A DNA stretch of 15,249 bases from Candidatus Omnitrophota bacterium (GTDB lineage: Bacteria > Omnitrophota > Koll11 > Duberdicusellales > 4484-171): assembly GCA_021735115.1 (NCBI GenBank), contig JAIPHQ010000007.1, forward strand, positions 1-15,249, written 5' to 3'. The position numbers and the translations under genes are program-made. Below the pieces are notes generated by a model that searched no databases, was not told where the DNA came from, and saw nothing but the letters and a program-made list of their open reading frames with translations. Below are positions 7,026 to 15,244 of this stretch, piece by piece. Position 1 is the stretch's first letter; each line of letters begins with the position of its first letter.

Positions 7026-9289
7026 GATAGTTCTTCCTTTTCTAAAGTGATTGTTTTTTTCGCTTCGGGTTTGCATTTAACTTGCTTATATCCCGGTAGG
7101 CAAACTTCAATCAATGGTTTTTTCTGATACCATTCTGCAACCCATTCGATTCTAACCTTTTTTGCGGGGATAATTTTTAGAGAAATCTTTCCAAAAATAG
7201 TTAATGCATTTTTGATATATATTGGCTGATTGCCTTGGTACCAATCCGGATAAACGCCAGAACATAAAATTAATTTTTCTTCTTTAGCTTCTTCGCGAAT
7301 AAAGCAATTTCTAATAATAGAAATCCACTCTGCTGATGCCCACACATGTTGGCCATCACCCATACAACCCCCTTTGGTTTTCGGATGAACTGCCTCCGGC
7401 CAAAGTCCGGTAGAAGAAGCAAATTTTGATATAGAGTCCATAATATCCCTAAAACGGCTATCTCCGGCTCTAAGCAAAACTTGGGCTACAGACAAACTAA
7501 GATACGGATTCAATCCAGAATGGCTCATATCATGGAAAAAAGATCCCTGATAAAAACAGTTATCTACTAGATATTCTGCTGTATCCAGCAAACGTTTATC
7601 TTTTGCCGGCCAAAGCATCAAAGGATATCCAGCAACTAAAGAACCGACTGCGCTTGAATCCATGCGCCGAGAATAAGAAGCTGGAATAGTATTTTTACCG
7701 GTCTTATCTTTTAAGAACTGAAGGCTTTTTTCAATCGACTCTTCTAAATCTTTTAAATACTCTTTAAAGATTTGATTTTGTTTTTTATTTTTTTTAGAAT
7801 CAGATAAATACAAAGCTGCCCTGATTCCTGCCTGGGCCCAAAAATCATCCCAATAATAAAAATCATTTGGGCCAAAATGCTCAGCACTAAATCCAGCCGG
7901 AAGAAGGCCGCCGTAGGGGTCATTTTCTTTTTTGGGCAATCGTTTTTTGGTAATCCATAAAACAGCATTTTTAATTGCTTTTTGCCAGCAAGAATAGTCT
8001 TTTTTATTGGTAAGTTGTGCAAATTTTTTAATTGCCCATAAAACTTGGCCGTTTGAGTCCCACTCCCCATATTGAGATGAAAAATAACCATTCATTTTTT
8101 GCGTAGACAACAGCAAATCTATCAATTTCTTAGCTCTTTTTTCTAAACCCAAATAAAGCAGAGCTTGCAAAGCATAAACCGCATCTCTAATCCAAAACCT
8201 TTTATAAGTAAAGGGGCCGGCAAAACAACTATCTCCGGAATGAAGCACCAGAGTTATTTTAGAACTATCGTATAAATATTGAAATTTTTTCTGGGCAATT
8301 TTTAGTTCGGTGTTATCTTTTTCTAAATTTTGCCAAGAATGAGTTGGAATATTTTCTTGCTTGCTTTTAGTTTTTTTAACTTTTTCTAAAGGAATTTTAA
8401 GTTTAACTTGACTGGCTTTATTTGGCCCTATTTTATAAAAAAATGCTCCAGTTGCCATCTCTACCGGGCAACTAATCTTGGTTTGATCAGAAAATGATAA
8501 AGAATCACAAGAAACATCACCTTGATCATAGTTAGATAATTTATATTTATCAAAAGCTGAACTTAGAAAAATAACTTTTTTCTGATTAACAACTATTTCT
8601 GTTTTATCTTTATTGATTCCAATACTTTTTATAAAACTTACCCCTTCTGGATTATAAGGCCTTATAGCTACAATTAGCCAACCTTTCTTTTCCAAAAATC
8701 CTTTTGCAGAAATTTCACAAACAATATTATCTTGTTTCCTTTTAACTTGGGCTTTAGTCTTAACTAATAGTCCTTTTTCTTTGTTCTCCGTAATGACCGA
8801 TACAAGTCTATCCTGAACTAATTTTTGTTCTCCATTTTGCAGTTTAGAAGGAAATAATTTATCGCCTTCCTCTGAAACCACCCAAAAATCTATAGACCAA
8901 CCATCATAAAAAGGAGTAACTAATCCTCTGGGATCAACTATCGGCAAACTTTTTATATCCGGTAAACCAATTGCAGTCCAGTTTCTGTGAGTTAGATTAA
9001 TATGAGTAAGAGAAAAAGCCCTAGGAATAAAAGAAGAGCTTTTGGGATTAAATTGCTTCTCCACCCAATAAGGCCAAACCCAATCTAGATTATGCTGGAT
9101 TGCTTGACTATTTATAAGGCCTCTAGCATGAAGAACAGAAGACAAACGCATCAATTCGGCGGGAACAGCAACTTCCGATGGTTTTGAAAAATTCTGTAGC
9201 TGGGATATTAAATTAATTGGATCAAGAAAACCTCGACTGAGGGCAATTTTACGAATTATAAATTTCCAAGGCAACCATCTAAACCACAT
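7022..9289 (-). CDS. Six-hairpin glycosidase-like protein (GH15/debranching-enzyme type)
   Basis: A 755-residue protein of the (alpha/alpha)6-barrel glycosidase superfamily. About 1-330 is a beta-rich N-terminal part; the barrel follows from about 340. Barrel signatures include YKRFWIRDAVYALQALLYLG near 360-380, GEWDSNGQVLWAI, and an acidic, aromatic segment near 456-487 (GLLPAGFSAEHFGPNDFYYW, then DDFWAQAG), all reminiscent of glycogen-debranching and GH15-like enzymes. Late repeats (SGLNPYLSLSVAQVLLRAGD, GLWPEAVHP) complete the toroid. There is no signal peptide, so it is probably cytoplasmic. It is coupled by ATGA to a GT4 glycosyltransferase, suggesting that the two make or trim the same glycan. 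The substrate is unknown; I did not assign the two catalytic acids with certainty. The start has a weak ribosome site. Confidence 0.75.
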   Translation of the reverse strand: MWFRWLPWKFIIRKIALSRGFLDPINLISQLQNFSKPSEVAVPAELMRLSSVLHARGLINSQAIQHNLDWVWPYWVEKQFNPKSSSFIPRAFSLTHINLTHRNWTAIGLPDIKSLPIVDPRGLVTPFYDGWSIDFWVVSEEGDKLFPSKLQNGEQKLVQDRLVSVITENKEKGLLVKTKAQVKRKQDNIVCEISAKGFLEKKGWLIVAIRPYNPEGVSFIKSIGINKDKTEIVVNQKKVIFLSSAFDKYKLSNYDQGDVSCDSLSFSDQTKISCPVEMATGAFFYKIGPNKASQVKLKIPLEKVKKTKSKQENIPTHSWQNLEKDNTELKIAQKKFQYLYDSSKITLVLHSGDSCFAGPFTYKRFWIRDAVYALQALLYLGLEKRAKKLIDLLLSTQKMNGYFSSQYGEWDSNGQVLWAIKKFAQLTNKKDYSCWQKAIKNAVLWITKKRLPKKENDPYGGLLPAGFSAEHFGPNDFYYWDDFWAQAGIRAALYLSDSKKNKKQNQIFKEYLKDLEESIEKSLQFLKDKTGKNTIPASYSRRMDSSAVGSLVAGYPLMLWPAKDKRLLDTAEYLVDNCFYQGSFFHDMSHSGLNPYLSLSVAQVLLRAGDSRFRDIMDSISKFASSTGLWPEAVHPKTKGGCMGDGQHVWASAEWISIIRNCFIREEAKEEKLILCSGVYPDWYQGNQPIYIKNALTIFGKISLKIIPAKKVRIEWVAEWYQKKPLIEVCLPGYKQVKCKPEAKKTITLEKEELS

Positions 9290-9303
9290 ATTTTTTTACT
9301 TTT

Positions 9304-9324
9304 ATCACACCTACGCGGTGTGAT
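9304..9324. repeat. Perfect intergenic hairpin (8-bp stem)
   Basis: ATCACACC and GGTGTGAT flank a 5-base loop, filling the 43-bp space between the DUF502 gene and the glycosidase-like gene. On the transcribed strand it is followed by A-rich sequence, not a T-tract, so it is not a standard terminator. It lies about 15 bases before the downstream ATG and could influence initiation or mRNA processing. Confidence 0.6.
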
Positions 9325-9332
9325 TGAAATAA

Positions 9333-9980
9333 TTACTTTAGGGGAGGAATAACTCCGCCTGAAACTATACAGCGTATAGCTAGGTCTACTGAAATATTTA
9401 AAAATTTTATTTCTCTTTTGGGAACAAATAGAATAAAACCAGAAAAAGGAGTGGGAGCAATCGGTACAAAAACCGTTACCAGTTGATCCTCTACTTTTTC
9501 CTCTAAAGCTTCTAGATTCTCGTTAGTTATAAAGCCGATAGAATAAGATTTAGGGCTAGGATAAGGCACAAAAACAACTTTTTTGAAACGATGCTTTTTG
9601 TCTGAACCAAATAAAAAATCAGATAATCGTTTTACCGAAGGATAAACACTTGCTATTAAAGGAATTTTAATGATTAACCTTTCAAAAAAAGGAATAACTT
9701 TTCTGCCAACAAAATGGCTGGAGATAATGCCAATTATGATGAAAAACAAAATGGTAGCAATAAATCCTAAACCCGGTATCGAATAACCATAATTTTGGAG
9801 TAAGTATCCATTTATATATTTACCAGCAAATTTATCAGTAAAACGAAAAACTATCCTAATAATAAAAATAGTAACTATTACCGGAAGAAGTGTAGCAACG
9901 CCGGCAATAAAATATCTCCGCAGATAACCTAAAAATGAAAATTTATGCTCATTTTTTTTATTTAATTCCTGTTTTTCCAT
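9333..9980 (-). CDS. DUF502-family integral membrane protein
   Basis: A 215-residue protein of the DUF502 family, whose plant members include COV1. Two hydrophobic helices are visible at about 23-45 and 68-88, separated by a short loop with the family's IPGLG motif (68-72). The rest carries family-like stretches: KIPLIASVYPSVKRL, VVFVPYPSPKSYSIGFIT, TVFVPIAPTPFSGFILFVP and a C-terminal SGGVIPP. Biochemical function is unknown for bacterial members; I infer only an inner-membrane location. GAGGTG lies just before the ATG, and the gene is 8 bp after the HAD gene stop, so it is part of the same operon. Confidence 0.9.
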   Translation of the reverse strand: MEKQELNKKNEHKFSFLGYLRRYFIAGVATLLPVIVTIFIIRIVFRFTDKFAGKYINGYLLQNYGYSIPGLGFIATILFFIIIGIISSHFVGRKVIPFFERLIIKIPLIASVYPSVKRLSDFLFGSDKKHRFKKVVFVPYPSPKSYSIGFITNENLEALEEKVEDQLVTVFVPIAPTPFSGFILFVPKREIKFLNISVDLAIRCIVSGGVIPPLK

Positions 9981-9988
9981 TTTTCACC

Positions 9989-10636
9989 TCAACTTATAAT
10001 TTTTTTTAACTCCAATAAATCTTCAATTAAATAGTCAGGCTCTGCTTTTTCTATATCTTTTTTTTCTCCAATACCGGAGATAAAGCCACAACTATAAATT
10101 CCGGCAGCTTTGCCAGTTTTTATATCGATATCCATATCACCTACGATCATACTCTTTGTTTTATCTATTTTATGTATATCAAAAAAATTATTTATCAAAC
10201 AGGCAGAAGGTTTCCGGCAACCATCTAAATCGCCACCATCTATATCTTTAAAATATTTGTAAATACCAAAATGCTCTAGAGCTTCTTTGGCTAAACTTTT
10301 ACGGCGATTAGTCAACACAAATAAATTTTTATCTTTTAGATAATCCAAAATTTCTTTTGCATGCGGAAAAAGAAGAGTCTTGTCATAGGCATGTTTATGA
10401 AAATAATTAATAAATATAGAATGAGCCTTCTCTAACTCTTGATCATCCTCTGATTTATCCAAAGACTGACGGATTAAATCTTTAGAGCCTGTTCCGATAA
10501 AAGGTGTAATTTCTTGAGCTGGTTTGGAATCATTACCTAATTTTTCTAAAGTATAGTTAACTGCCGCAATAATATCTTGTTTTGAATCAATTAAAGTGCC
10601 ATCTAAATCAAAAATTACTGTATTTATTGTAACCAT
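9989..10636 (-). CDS. HAD-superfamily phosphatase, phosphoglycolate phosphatase-like
   Basis: A 215-residue soluble hydrolase of HAD subfamily I. Motif I is DLDGT with nucleophile Asp10 and acid Asp12. A helical cap follows (about 16-80). Motif II is VLTNR, the motif III lysine is probably in the RKS/LAKEAL stretch, and motif IV is IVGDMDIDI. The architecture matches Gph (2-phosphoglycolate phosphatase) and PpaX (pyrophosphatase), which cannot be told apart by eye. The ATG lies 2 bp after the lactate dehydrogenase stop with no clear ribosome site of its own, so translation probably depends on coupling. A role in metabolite repair beside glycolytic genes is plausible but inferred. Confidence 0.88.
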   Translation of the reverse strand: MVTINTVIFDLDGTLIDSKQDIIAAVNYTLEKLGNDSKPAQEITPFIGTGSKDLIRQSLDKSEDDQELEKAHSIFINYFHKHAYDKTLLFPHAKEILDYLKDKNLFVLTNRRKSLAKEALEHFGIYKYFKDIDGGDLDGCRKPSACLINNFFDIHKIDKTKSMIVGDMDIDIKTGKAAGIYSCGFISGIGEKKDIEKAEPDYLIEDLLELKKIIS

Positions 10637-10638
10637 TT

Positions 10639-11580
10639 TTATATTTTAATTTTTTTAATTATTCCCTTTAAGGTATCTGCGGATTGTTTTAAATTATTTT
10701 GTTCTTCTTCTGATAATTTAATTTTTAAAATCTTATCGATTCCTTTATTATTGATCATAGCCGGGATTCCTAGGCAAACATCTTCTATTTGATAATAATC
10801 TTTGATTAAAGTTGAAACTGGTAAAACTGAATTATTATTTCTAATTACTGTATCTACAATTTTTTCTAAAGCTAAGGCAATCGCATAATAAGTAGACCCT
10901 TTTTTATCAATAATTTCATAGGCAGCCTCTTTTACTTTCTTAAATATTTTCCCAAGTTCATCCCTATAGTTGCAACCTTTTCCACAAAGCGGGCAATAAT
11001 CCTTAATAAGCATCCCGCCAATATTAGCATTACTCCAAACCGGAAGTTCTGTATCACCATGTTCACCAACAATATAAGCATGTACGTTTCGGGGGTCAAC
11101 CCCGCAATGAGAACTAATAAGATATCTAAAACGAGATGTATCTAAAACCGTTCCTGAGCCAAATATTTTTTCCTTTGGATATTTTAATATTTTTAAAGCA
11201 ACATAGGTTAAAATATCAACGGGATTGGTAACTATTAAAATTATAGCCTCCGGCGCATGTTTTGCAATTTGAGGTAAAATACTTTTAAAAATATCTGTGT
11301 TTTTTTGTACTAAATCTAATCTGGATTGGCCCGGTTTTTGCTTTGCGCCTGCAGTTACAACCACTATATTAGAGTCCTTCATTCCGGAAAAATCAGACGC
11401 ATAAATATTAGCCGGAGATGCAAACATAAGGCCATGGTTTAGATCCATGGTCTGGCCTTCTGCTTTTTTTAAATCTTTATCAACCAATACTATTTCCTTA
11501 ACCAGTCCTGAAAGCATCAGGCGAAAAGCAAAAGTACTGCCTACGGCTCCAGCTCCAACTATTGATATTTTATTTTGCAT
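10639..11580 (-). CDS. ldh: L-lactate dehydrogenase
   Basis: A 313-residue NAD-dependent L-lactate dehydrogenase interconverting pyruvate and lactate. The Rossmann motif GAGAVG (9-14) and Asp34 indicate NAD over NADP. Gln81 in KQKPGQSR is the residue that distinguishes lactate dehydrogenase from malate dehydrogenase, where Arg is usual. Mobile-loop Arg87, substrate-binding Arg150 (DTSRFR) and catalytic His174 (GEHGD) are all present, and VTNPVD is intact. A small cysteine cluster, Cys196/199/203 (CPLCGKGC), sits in a variable surface loop. AAAGGAG precedes the ATG at good spacing. With the phosphoglycerate mutase upstream it suggests fermentative disposal of glycolytic pyruvate, but no other fermentation gene is in view. 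Confidence 0.93.
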   Translation of the reverse strand: MQNKISIVGAGAVGSTFAFRLMLSGLVKEIVLVDKDLKKAEGQTMDLNHGLMFASPANIYASDFSGMKDSNIVVVTAGAKQKPGQSRLDLVQKNTDIFKSILPQIAKHAPEAIILIVTNPVDILTYVALKILKYPKEKIFGSGTVLDTSRFRYLISSHCGVDPRNVHAYIVGEHGDTELPVWSNANIGGMLIKDYCPLCGKGCNYRDELGKIFKKVKEAAYEIIDKKGSTYYAIALALEKIVDTVIRNNNSVLPVSTLIKDYYQIEDVCLGIPAMINNKGIDKILKIKLSEEEQNNLKQSADTLKGIIKKIKI

Positions 11581-11592
11581 CTTAGCACTCCT

Positions 11593-12372
11593 TTATTTTT
11601 GACAGTTTTTGCAAAAATAAGCACTTCTGCCTGACACTTTTACTCGTTTAATCTTTTTACTGCACTTTGGGCATTTATCAGATTCATCCCGATGATTAAG
11701 CAACCAGCCAGAAGGAATTCTTCCCGGATCCGCCCTAGATTCGATAGCCTTCTTCAAAACATATTTCATCTTATCAAAAACTTTCTTTTTATTTTTATCA
11801 CTTAGCTTATTGGCCTTCTTTTTAGGAAGAATCTTAGCTTGATATAGTATTTCATCTGTATAGATATTTCCTGATCCGGCTATTTTAGTTTGATCCATAA
11901 AAAAAGATTTTATACTTTTATTTGCTTTATCAATTATCGGCTTAAACTCTTTGTAACTTATCGTTAATGCATCTTCACCAATCCTTTTATCTTCTAGATA
12001 ATTATCTAAATTATTGATAATAGTTACTTTACCCAATAAGCGTGTATTTACAAATGCTAAATAGTTACCATTTGAAAAATGAATCAGTAGACGGGTATGT
12101 TTAGGCTTATCATTTTCTTTTTTAAAATAGTTAATAAATCCAGTCATGCCAAAATGAAACAAAAGCCATTTTTTATCTATTTTAACAAAAAGGTTTTTCC
12201 CAATTCGTTTAGTGGTTTTAAACTTTTTGCCTTTAAGTTCCTTTTTTAATTTCGAAGCAGATACTCCTTCAACTATCTTCGCAGTATCTAGGTCTACTTC
12301 TTTTATCTTTTTGTTTAAGGAAGTTCTTGATAAATACCTCCTAAATATCTCAACATCTGGTAGTTCTGGCAT
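11593..12372 (-). CDS. mutM: Formamidopyrimidine-DNA glycosylase (Fpg/MutM family)
   Basis: A 259-residue base-excision repair enzyme that removes oxidised purines and nicks the abasic site. After Met removal the N-terminal Pro2 (catalytic amine) and Glu3 are in the signature PELPDVE. HFGMTG and GSGNIYTDEILYQAKILP are diagnostic of the H2TH half. The C-terminal zinc finger is complete: Cys234, Cys237, Cys254, Cys257, with Arg249 in the VSGRSAY hairpin. The protein ends right after the finger, and the stretch before it (DPGRIPSGWLLNHRDE) differs from enterobacterial MutM, so it belongs to a divergent Fpg branch. AAAGGAG stands before the ATG. It lies 3 bp after the nicotinate phosphoribosyltransferase gene; the pairing has no obvious functional reason. 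Confidence 0.92.
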   Translation of the reverse strand: MPELPDVEIFRRYLSRTSLNKKIKEVDLDTAKIVEGVSASKLKKELKGKKFKTTKRIGKNLFVKIDKKWLLFHFGMTGFINYFKKENDKPKHTRLLIHFSNGNYLAFVNTRLLGKVTIINNLDNYLEDKRIGEDALTISYKEFKPIIDKANKSIKSFFMDQTKIAGSGNIYTDEILYQAKILPKKKANKLSDKNKKKVFDKMKYVLKKAIESRADPGRIPSGWLLNHRDESDKCPKCSKKIKRVKVSGRSAYFCKNCQK

Positions 12373-12375
12373 AAC

Positions 12376-13920
12376 TTAACTCCTTTCTGCAGCAGCAATT
12401 AATTCTTTCTTTTTACCCCAAAGCTTTTTTGATAAAGAAACATGATAGCGATGGGGATTTATCAATCTTTTTACCCCAGAATCAAGCAACTCTAAATCTT
12501 TTTTTCTTGTTTCTCTGATTTTATCAATTGTAGGAAAATTATAAACAACTTTGCCATCTTTTATAATTTCCTGATGTAATTTTTTAATCTCAGAAATATC
12601 ATCTCTTTTAACAGTTCTCTGTTTTTCTTCTGTAAGATGATGTAAGGTTATTTCTTTCTCTTTCGATAGATCTTCATCCTCTAAAGTTAATACGTCAGCT
12701 ATTGCCTTGTTGCGTTGATCATAAATTCGCCAAACTCCTTTTCTACCCGGATTTAAAGTTTTGGCTGGAGTTTCAGAAAGTTTAATAGCTGGCCTTAAGC
12801 TTCCCTTATCAGAAATAGCCACTAACTTATAAACTCCGTCTAGGGCCGGATGACCCTTTGAAGTTATTAATCTTGTCCCCACTCCATAAACCAATCTGTT
12901 AATTAACTGATTTGGATCAACCCCTTCTTTGGAAGCTTCTTTTTCTATTTGAGTTAATATTTGCCAAATGACCATCTCATCCAGTTTATTTGATAAAATT
13001 ATTTTTGCCTCATTAAAATCTGCCTGATTTAACATTTTGGCGGTTTGAATAGCTAAATAAGCAAGGTCCCCTGAATCAAGGCGAACCCCTAAAGGCTTAT
13101 GGCCTTTGGCTTTAAGTTCTTGGAAAACCTTAATCGCATTGGGCACCCCGCTTTCTAAAGTATTTATTGTATCTACTAAAAGAATGCAGCTATCCGGATA
13201 AATATCAGCATAAGCTCTAAATGCCTCCAGCTCACTTTTTCCCAAAGCAATAAAAGCTTGAACCATACTATGAGCATGAGTTCCTTTAGGAGCAAAACCT
13301 AATTCATAAGAAGTTCCCGAATTAGAAGAAAAATCAGCCCCACCAATCAAGGCAGCCCTCACTCCGGCATTTGCACCCTTACCCTGGCCGCGCCTAAGCC
13401 CAAACTCAAGCAGCAAATTATCTCTGCCAACTTCATGAATTCGAGAAGCTTTAGTAGCGATTAGACTTTGATAGTTTAGGTGGTTTAAAAGAGAAGACTC
13501 TAAAATTTGAGCCATTATCAACGGCCCTCTAACTGTAACTACAGGCACATCGGGATGAACAACTCTCCCCTCGGGAATTGCTTCTAAAGTTATATTTTTG
13601 AAATTTCCCTGACTCGATAACCAGTCAAGAAAATCTTTGCTAAAGATCGGTTTTTGCTTTGCGCCTTTATGATTAGCTAAAATTTCAATTTCTTCTGGCC
13701 CAAAAAAACAATTTTGCATCCATTCCAGCAAAGATTGAAGTCCGGCAAATATACAATAGCCGGCTTGACTAGAATTATATTCAGGATATTTACGAAAAAA
13801 ATAATCAAATTGAACTTGTTTTTGGTGAAGCCCTTTTTTAAAGTAGACCTGAGCCATGGTCAACTGATAAAAATCAGTAAACAATATTCCTTCTGATATT
13901 TTTTTATTCTTTCTTTCCAT
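12376..13920 (-). CDS. pncB: Nicotinate phosphoribosyltransferase
   Basis: A 514-residue NAD-salvage enzyme joining nicotinate and PRPP to form nicotinate mononucleotide with ATP hydrolysis. Clear family stretches: [15 protein letters not shown] near the N-terminus, [53 protein letters not shown], then [12 protein letters not shown], containing the histidine phosphorylated in this family, [16 protein letters not shown] and [13 protein letters not shown] at the phosphate-binding site. The length suits the longer bacterial type. I chose ATG at 13920; an in-frame GTG at 13941 would put the start inside the palindrome at 13930-13955, and both have weak ribosome sites. It sits between phosphoglycerate mutase and Fpg in the operon. 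Confidence 0.94.
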   Translation of the reverse strand: MERKNKKISEGILFTDFYQLTMAQVYFKKGLHQKQVQFDYFFRKYPEYNSSQAGYCIFAGLQSLLEWMQNCFFGPEEIEILANHKGAKQKPIFSKDFLDWLSSQGNFKNITLEAIPEGRVVHPDVPVVTVRGPLIMAQILESSLLNHLNYQSLIATKASRIHEVGRDNLLLEFGLRRGQGKGANAGVRAALIGGADFSSNSGTSYELGFAPKGTHAHSMVQAFIALGKSELEAFRAYADIYPDSCILLVDTINTLESGVPNAIKVFQELKAKGHKPLGVRLDSGDLAYLAIQTAKMLNQADFNEAKIILSNKLDEMVIWQILTQIEKEASKEGVDPNQLINRLVYGVGTRLITSKGHPALDGVYKLVAISDKGSLRPAIKLSETPAKTLNPGRKGVWRIYDQRNKAIADVLTLEDEDLSKEKEITLHHLTEEKQRTVKRDDISEIKKLHQEIIKDGKVVYNFPTIDKIRETRKKDLELLDSGVKRLINPHRYHVSLSKKLWGKKKELIAAAERS

Positions 13921-13929
13921 GGTTCTTTC

Positions 13930-13955
13930 AGGGGCAGACACATAGGTCTGCCCCT
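13930..13955. repeat. GC-rich palindrome, REP-like (10-bp perfect stem)
   Basis: Arms AGGGGCAGAC and GTCTGCCCCT surround a 6-base loop. It stands between the phosphoglycerate mutase and nicotinate phosphoribosyltransferase genes and is far richer in GC than its surroundings. There is no T-tract on either side, so it is not an ordinary terminator. It resembles the dispersed intergenic palindromes of many genomes that carry REP-associated transposases; copies elsewhere in this genome cannot be seen here. Confidence 0.75.
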
Positions 13956-13971
13956 AAGATTATCTTTCAAC

Positions 13972-13991
13972 GGAACAGGCAAGCCTGTTCC
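13972..13991. repeat. GC-rich palindrome, REP-like (9-bp perfect stem)
   Basis: Arms GGAACAGGC and GCCTGTTCC surround a 2-base loop, 16 bp from the other palindrome and 3 bp beyond the phosphoglycerate mutase stop codon. The two have different sequences, so this is a pair of distinct elements rather than a tandem repeat. No T-tract follows. In the transcript it would form a strong hairpin at the 3' edge of the first gene. Confidence 0.75.
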
Positions 13992-13994
13992 CTA

Positions 13995-15197
13995 CTATGC
14001 TCCAAACTTCTCTAACCTTAAGGCATTAGCTAAAGCAAGGGGTATTAAATCAACTGCCGCTATCCTTGGCCCTAAAGCTCCCCCAAGACAGTCCCTTTCA
14101 CCGAATTTTTCTACCCGATCACTACGGCAATATTTTGACCAAAGCAAAGTTGGCACCGGATGCCAGCTATGGCTAGCTAAAGAAAAAGGAGTAGAATGAT
14201 CACCGGTAACCAAGACTACTTCTGGATTTAGTTTTAATATTCTTGGTATTAAACTATCGGTTTCTTCAATGACTTTTACTTTATCTTTAAAATTTCCGTC
14301 TTCGCCATAACTATCAGTTTTTTTAACGTGAAAATAAAAGAAATCATAATTATCGAAATTATTCTCTAAACTATCAACTTCGCTAGCTAAAGTCTCTCCG
14401 GTCTTTAGGACATCCATACCTAAAAGTTTTGCTATACCTTTATACATAGGATAACCGGCAATTGCCGCTGATTTTAGGCCAAATGCTTCTTGCATCGAAG
14501 GCCAACTAGGATGTTTTGAAAATCCTCGTAACAATGCCATATTAGCTGGGTGCTGATCGGCTAATATTTTCTTAGCCTTATCTAAAAATTCCTCTAATAA
14601 TTTAGTAGTTTTATTGGACTCACCCGATAAGCTTCTTGGCGGATGAGGCAATTCTCCAGTAACTTGAGGATCAGTATCAGCAATATCTGCAGATAAATCT
14701 TTACCGCGCAGCACAAGTAAAAATCTATGTTCTTTTACTGTTTCAACAAAAACCTCTGCCCCATCTAATTTAATCTCACTAAGCAGCCGGCAAAGCTCTT
14801 TATTTTTCTCGGTACTAATTCTGCCGGCTCTACGGTCTGATACCTTACCTTGCTTATCAACTGTACAAAAATTACCCCGAGCCGCTACGTCTCCATTTTG
14901 CAAGGCAAAATTTATCCCTAGTGCAGCCAGCACCCCTCTACCTACTTGATATTTAATCGGGTTATAACCAAACAAAGAAAGATGAGCTGGCCCGCTACCG
15001 GGAGTAATTCCAGCTGCTATTGGCTGATGAAGACCGCAAATCCCTTTTTTGGCTAGTTTATCCAAATTAGGGGTATTTGCTTTCTCCAGTTCCGTTAAAC
15101 CCTCTTCTGCCGGCAGGCCGCCTAATCCATCCATAACCAAAAGTACAATCTTTGTATCTGCTGGTTTTTTAAGCTTTTGAATCATTTCAATATCCAT
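13995..15197 (-). CDS. apgM: 2,3-bisphosphoglycerate-independent phosphoglycerate mutase, archaeal type
   Basis: A 400-residue metalloenzyme of the alkaline phosphatase superfamily interconverting 3- and 2-phosphoglycerate in glycolysis. N-terminal metal site: Asp23 in VLLVMDGLGG. TPGSGPAHLSLFGY (65-78) carries the probable catalytic Ser68 and is typical of the archaeal-type (ApgM) enzymes; the classical bacterial enzyme is longer, with a GNSEVGH motif. Other family-like stretches are ANTPNLDKLA, YQVGRGVLAALG, ARGNFCTVD and RRAGRIST, and the late metal ligands VTGDHSTPF and HSWHPVPTLLW. AAGGAG lies at good distance before ATG 15197. First gene of the long operon, with a putative -10 box 40 bp upstream. 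It is complete, with no sign of damage. Confidence 0.93.
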   Translation of the reverse strand: MDIEMIQKLKKPADTKIVLLVMDGLGGLPAEEGLTELEKANTPNLDKLAKKGICGLHQPIAAGITPGSGPAHLSLFGYNPIKYQVGRGVLAALGINFALQNGDVAARGNFCTVDKQGKVSDRRAGRISTEKNKELCRLLSEIKLDGAEVFVETVKEHRFLLVLRGKDLSADIADTDPQVTGELPHPPRSLSGESNKTTKLLEEFLDKAKKILADQHPANMALLRGFSKHPSWPSMQEAFGLKSAAIAGYPMYKGIAKLLGMDVLKTGETLASEVDSLENNFDNYDFFYFHVKKTDSYGEDGNFKDKVKVIEETDSLIPRILKLNPEVVLVTGDHSTPFSLASHSWHPVPTLLWSKYCRSDRVEKFGERDCLGGALGPRIAAVDLIPLALANALRLEKFGA

Positions 15198-15235
15198 AGC
15201 TACTCCTTATTTATATAAGTTAATATATAAAATTT

Positions 15236-15244
15236 ATTATAACA
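15236..15244 (-). promoter_or_regulatory. Putative extended -10 element for the long operon
   Basis: TGTTATAAT on the minus strand contains a perfect TATAAT with the TGn extension, about 40 bp before the phosphoglycerate mutase ATG. Any -35 box would lie beyond the window edge, so this is half a promoter. An extended -10 can work with a weak -35. It would make phosphoglycerate mutase the first gene of the transcript. Confidence 0.45.

Noticed and set aside
7753..8091. Minus-strand open frame of 112 codons in another phase of the glycosidase-like gene
   Set aside because: It lies wholly inside the continuous glycosidase-like reading, which carries the recognisable motifs there; no sign of a frameshift.
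5651..9324. Shared GTGTGAT in the aminomutase leader and in the 9304-9324 hairpin
   Set aside because: A 7-bp match between two sites in a 15-kb window is expected by chance, and the flanks differ.
11433..11451. Two CCATGG palindromes forming an inverted repeat inside lactate dehydrogenase
   Set aside because: It falls within a well-conserved coding stretch and is explained by codon choice.
13714..13896. Plus-strand open frame of 60 codons
   Set aside because: Antisense to the well-conserved N-terminus of nicotinate phosphoribosyltransferase.
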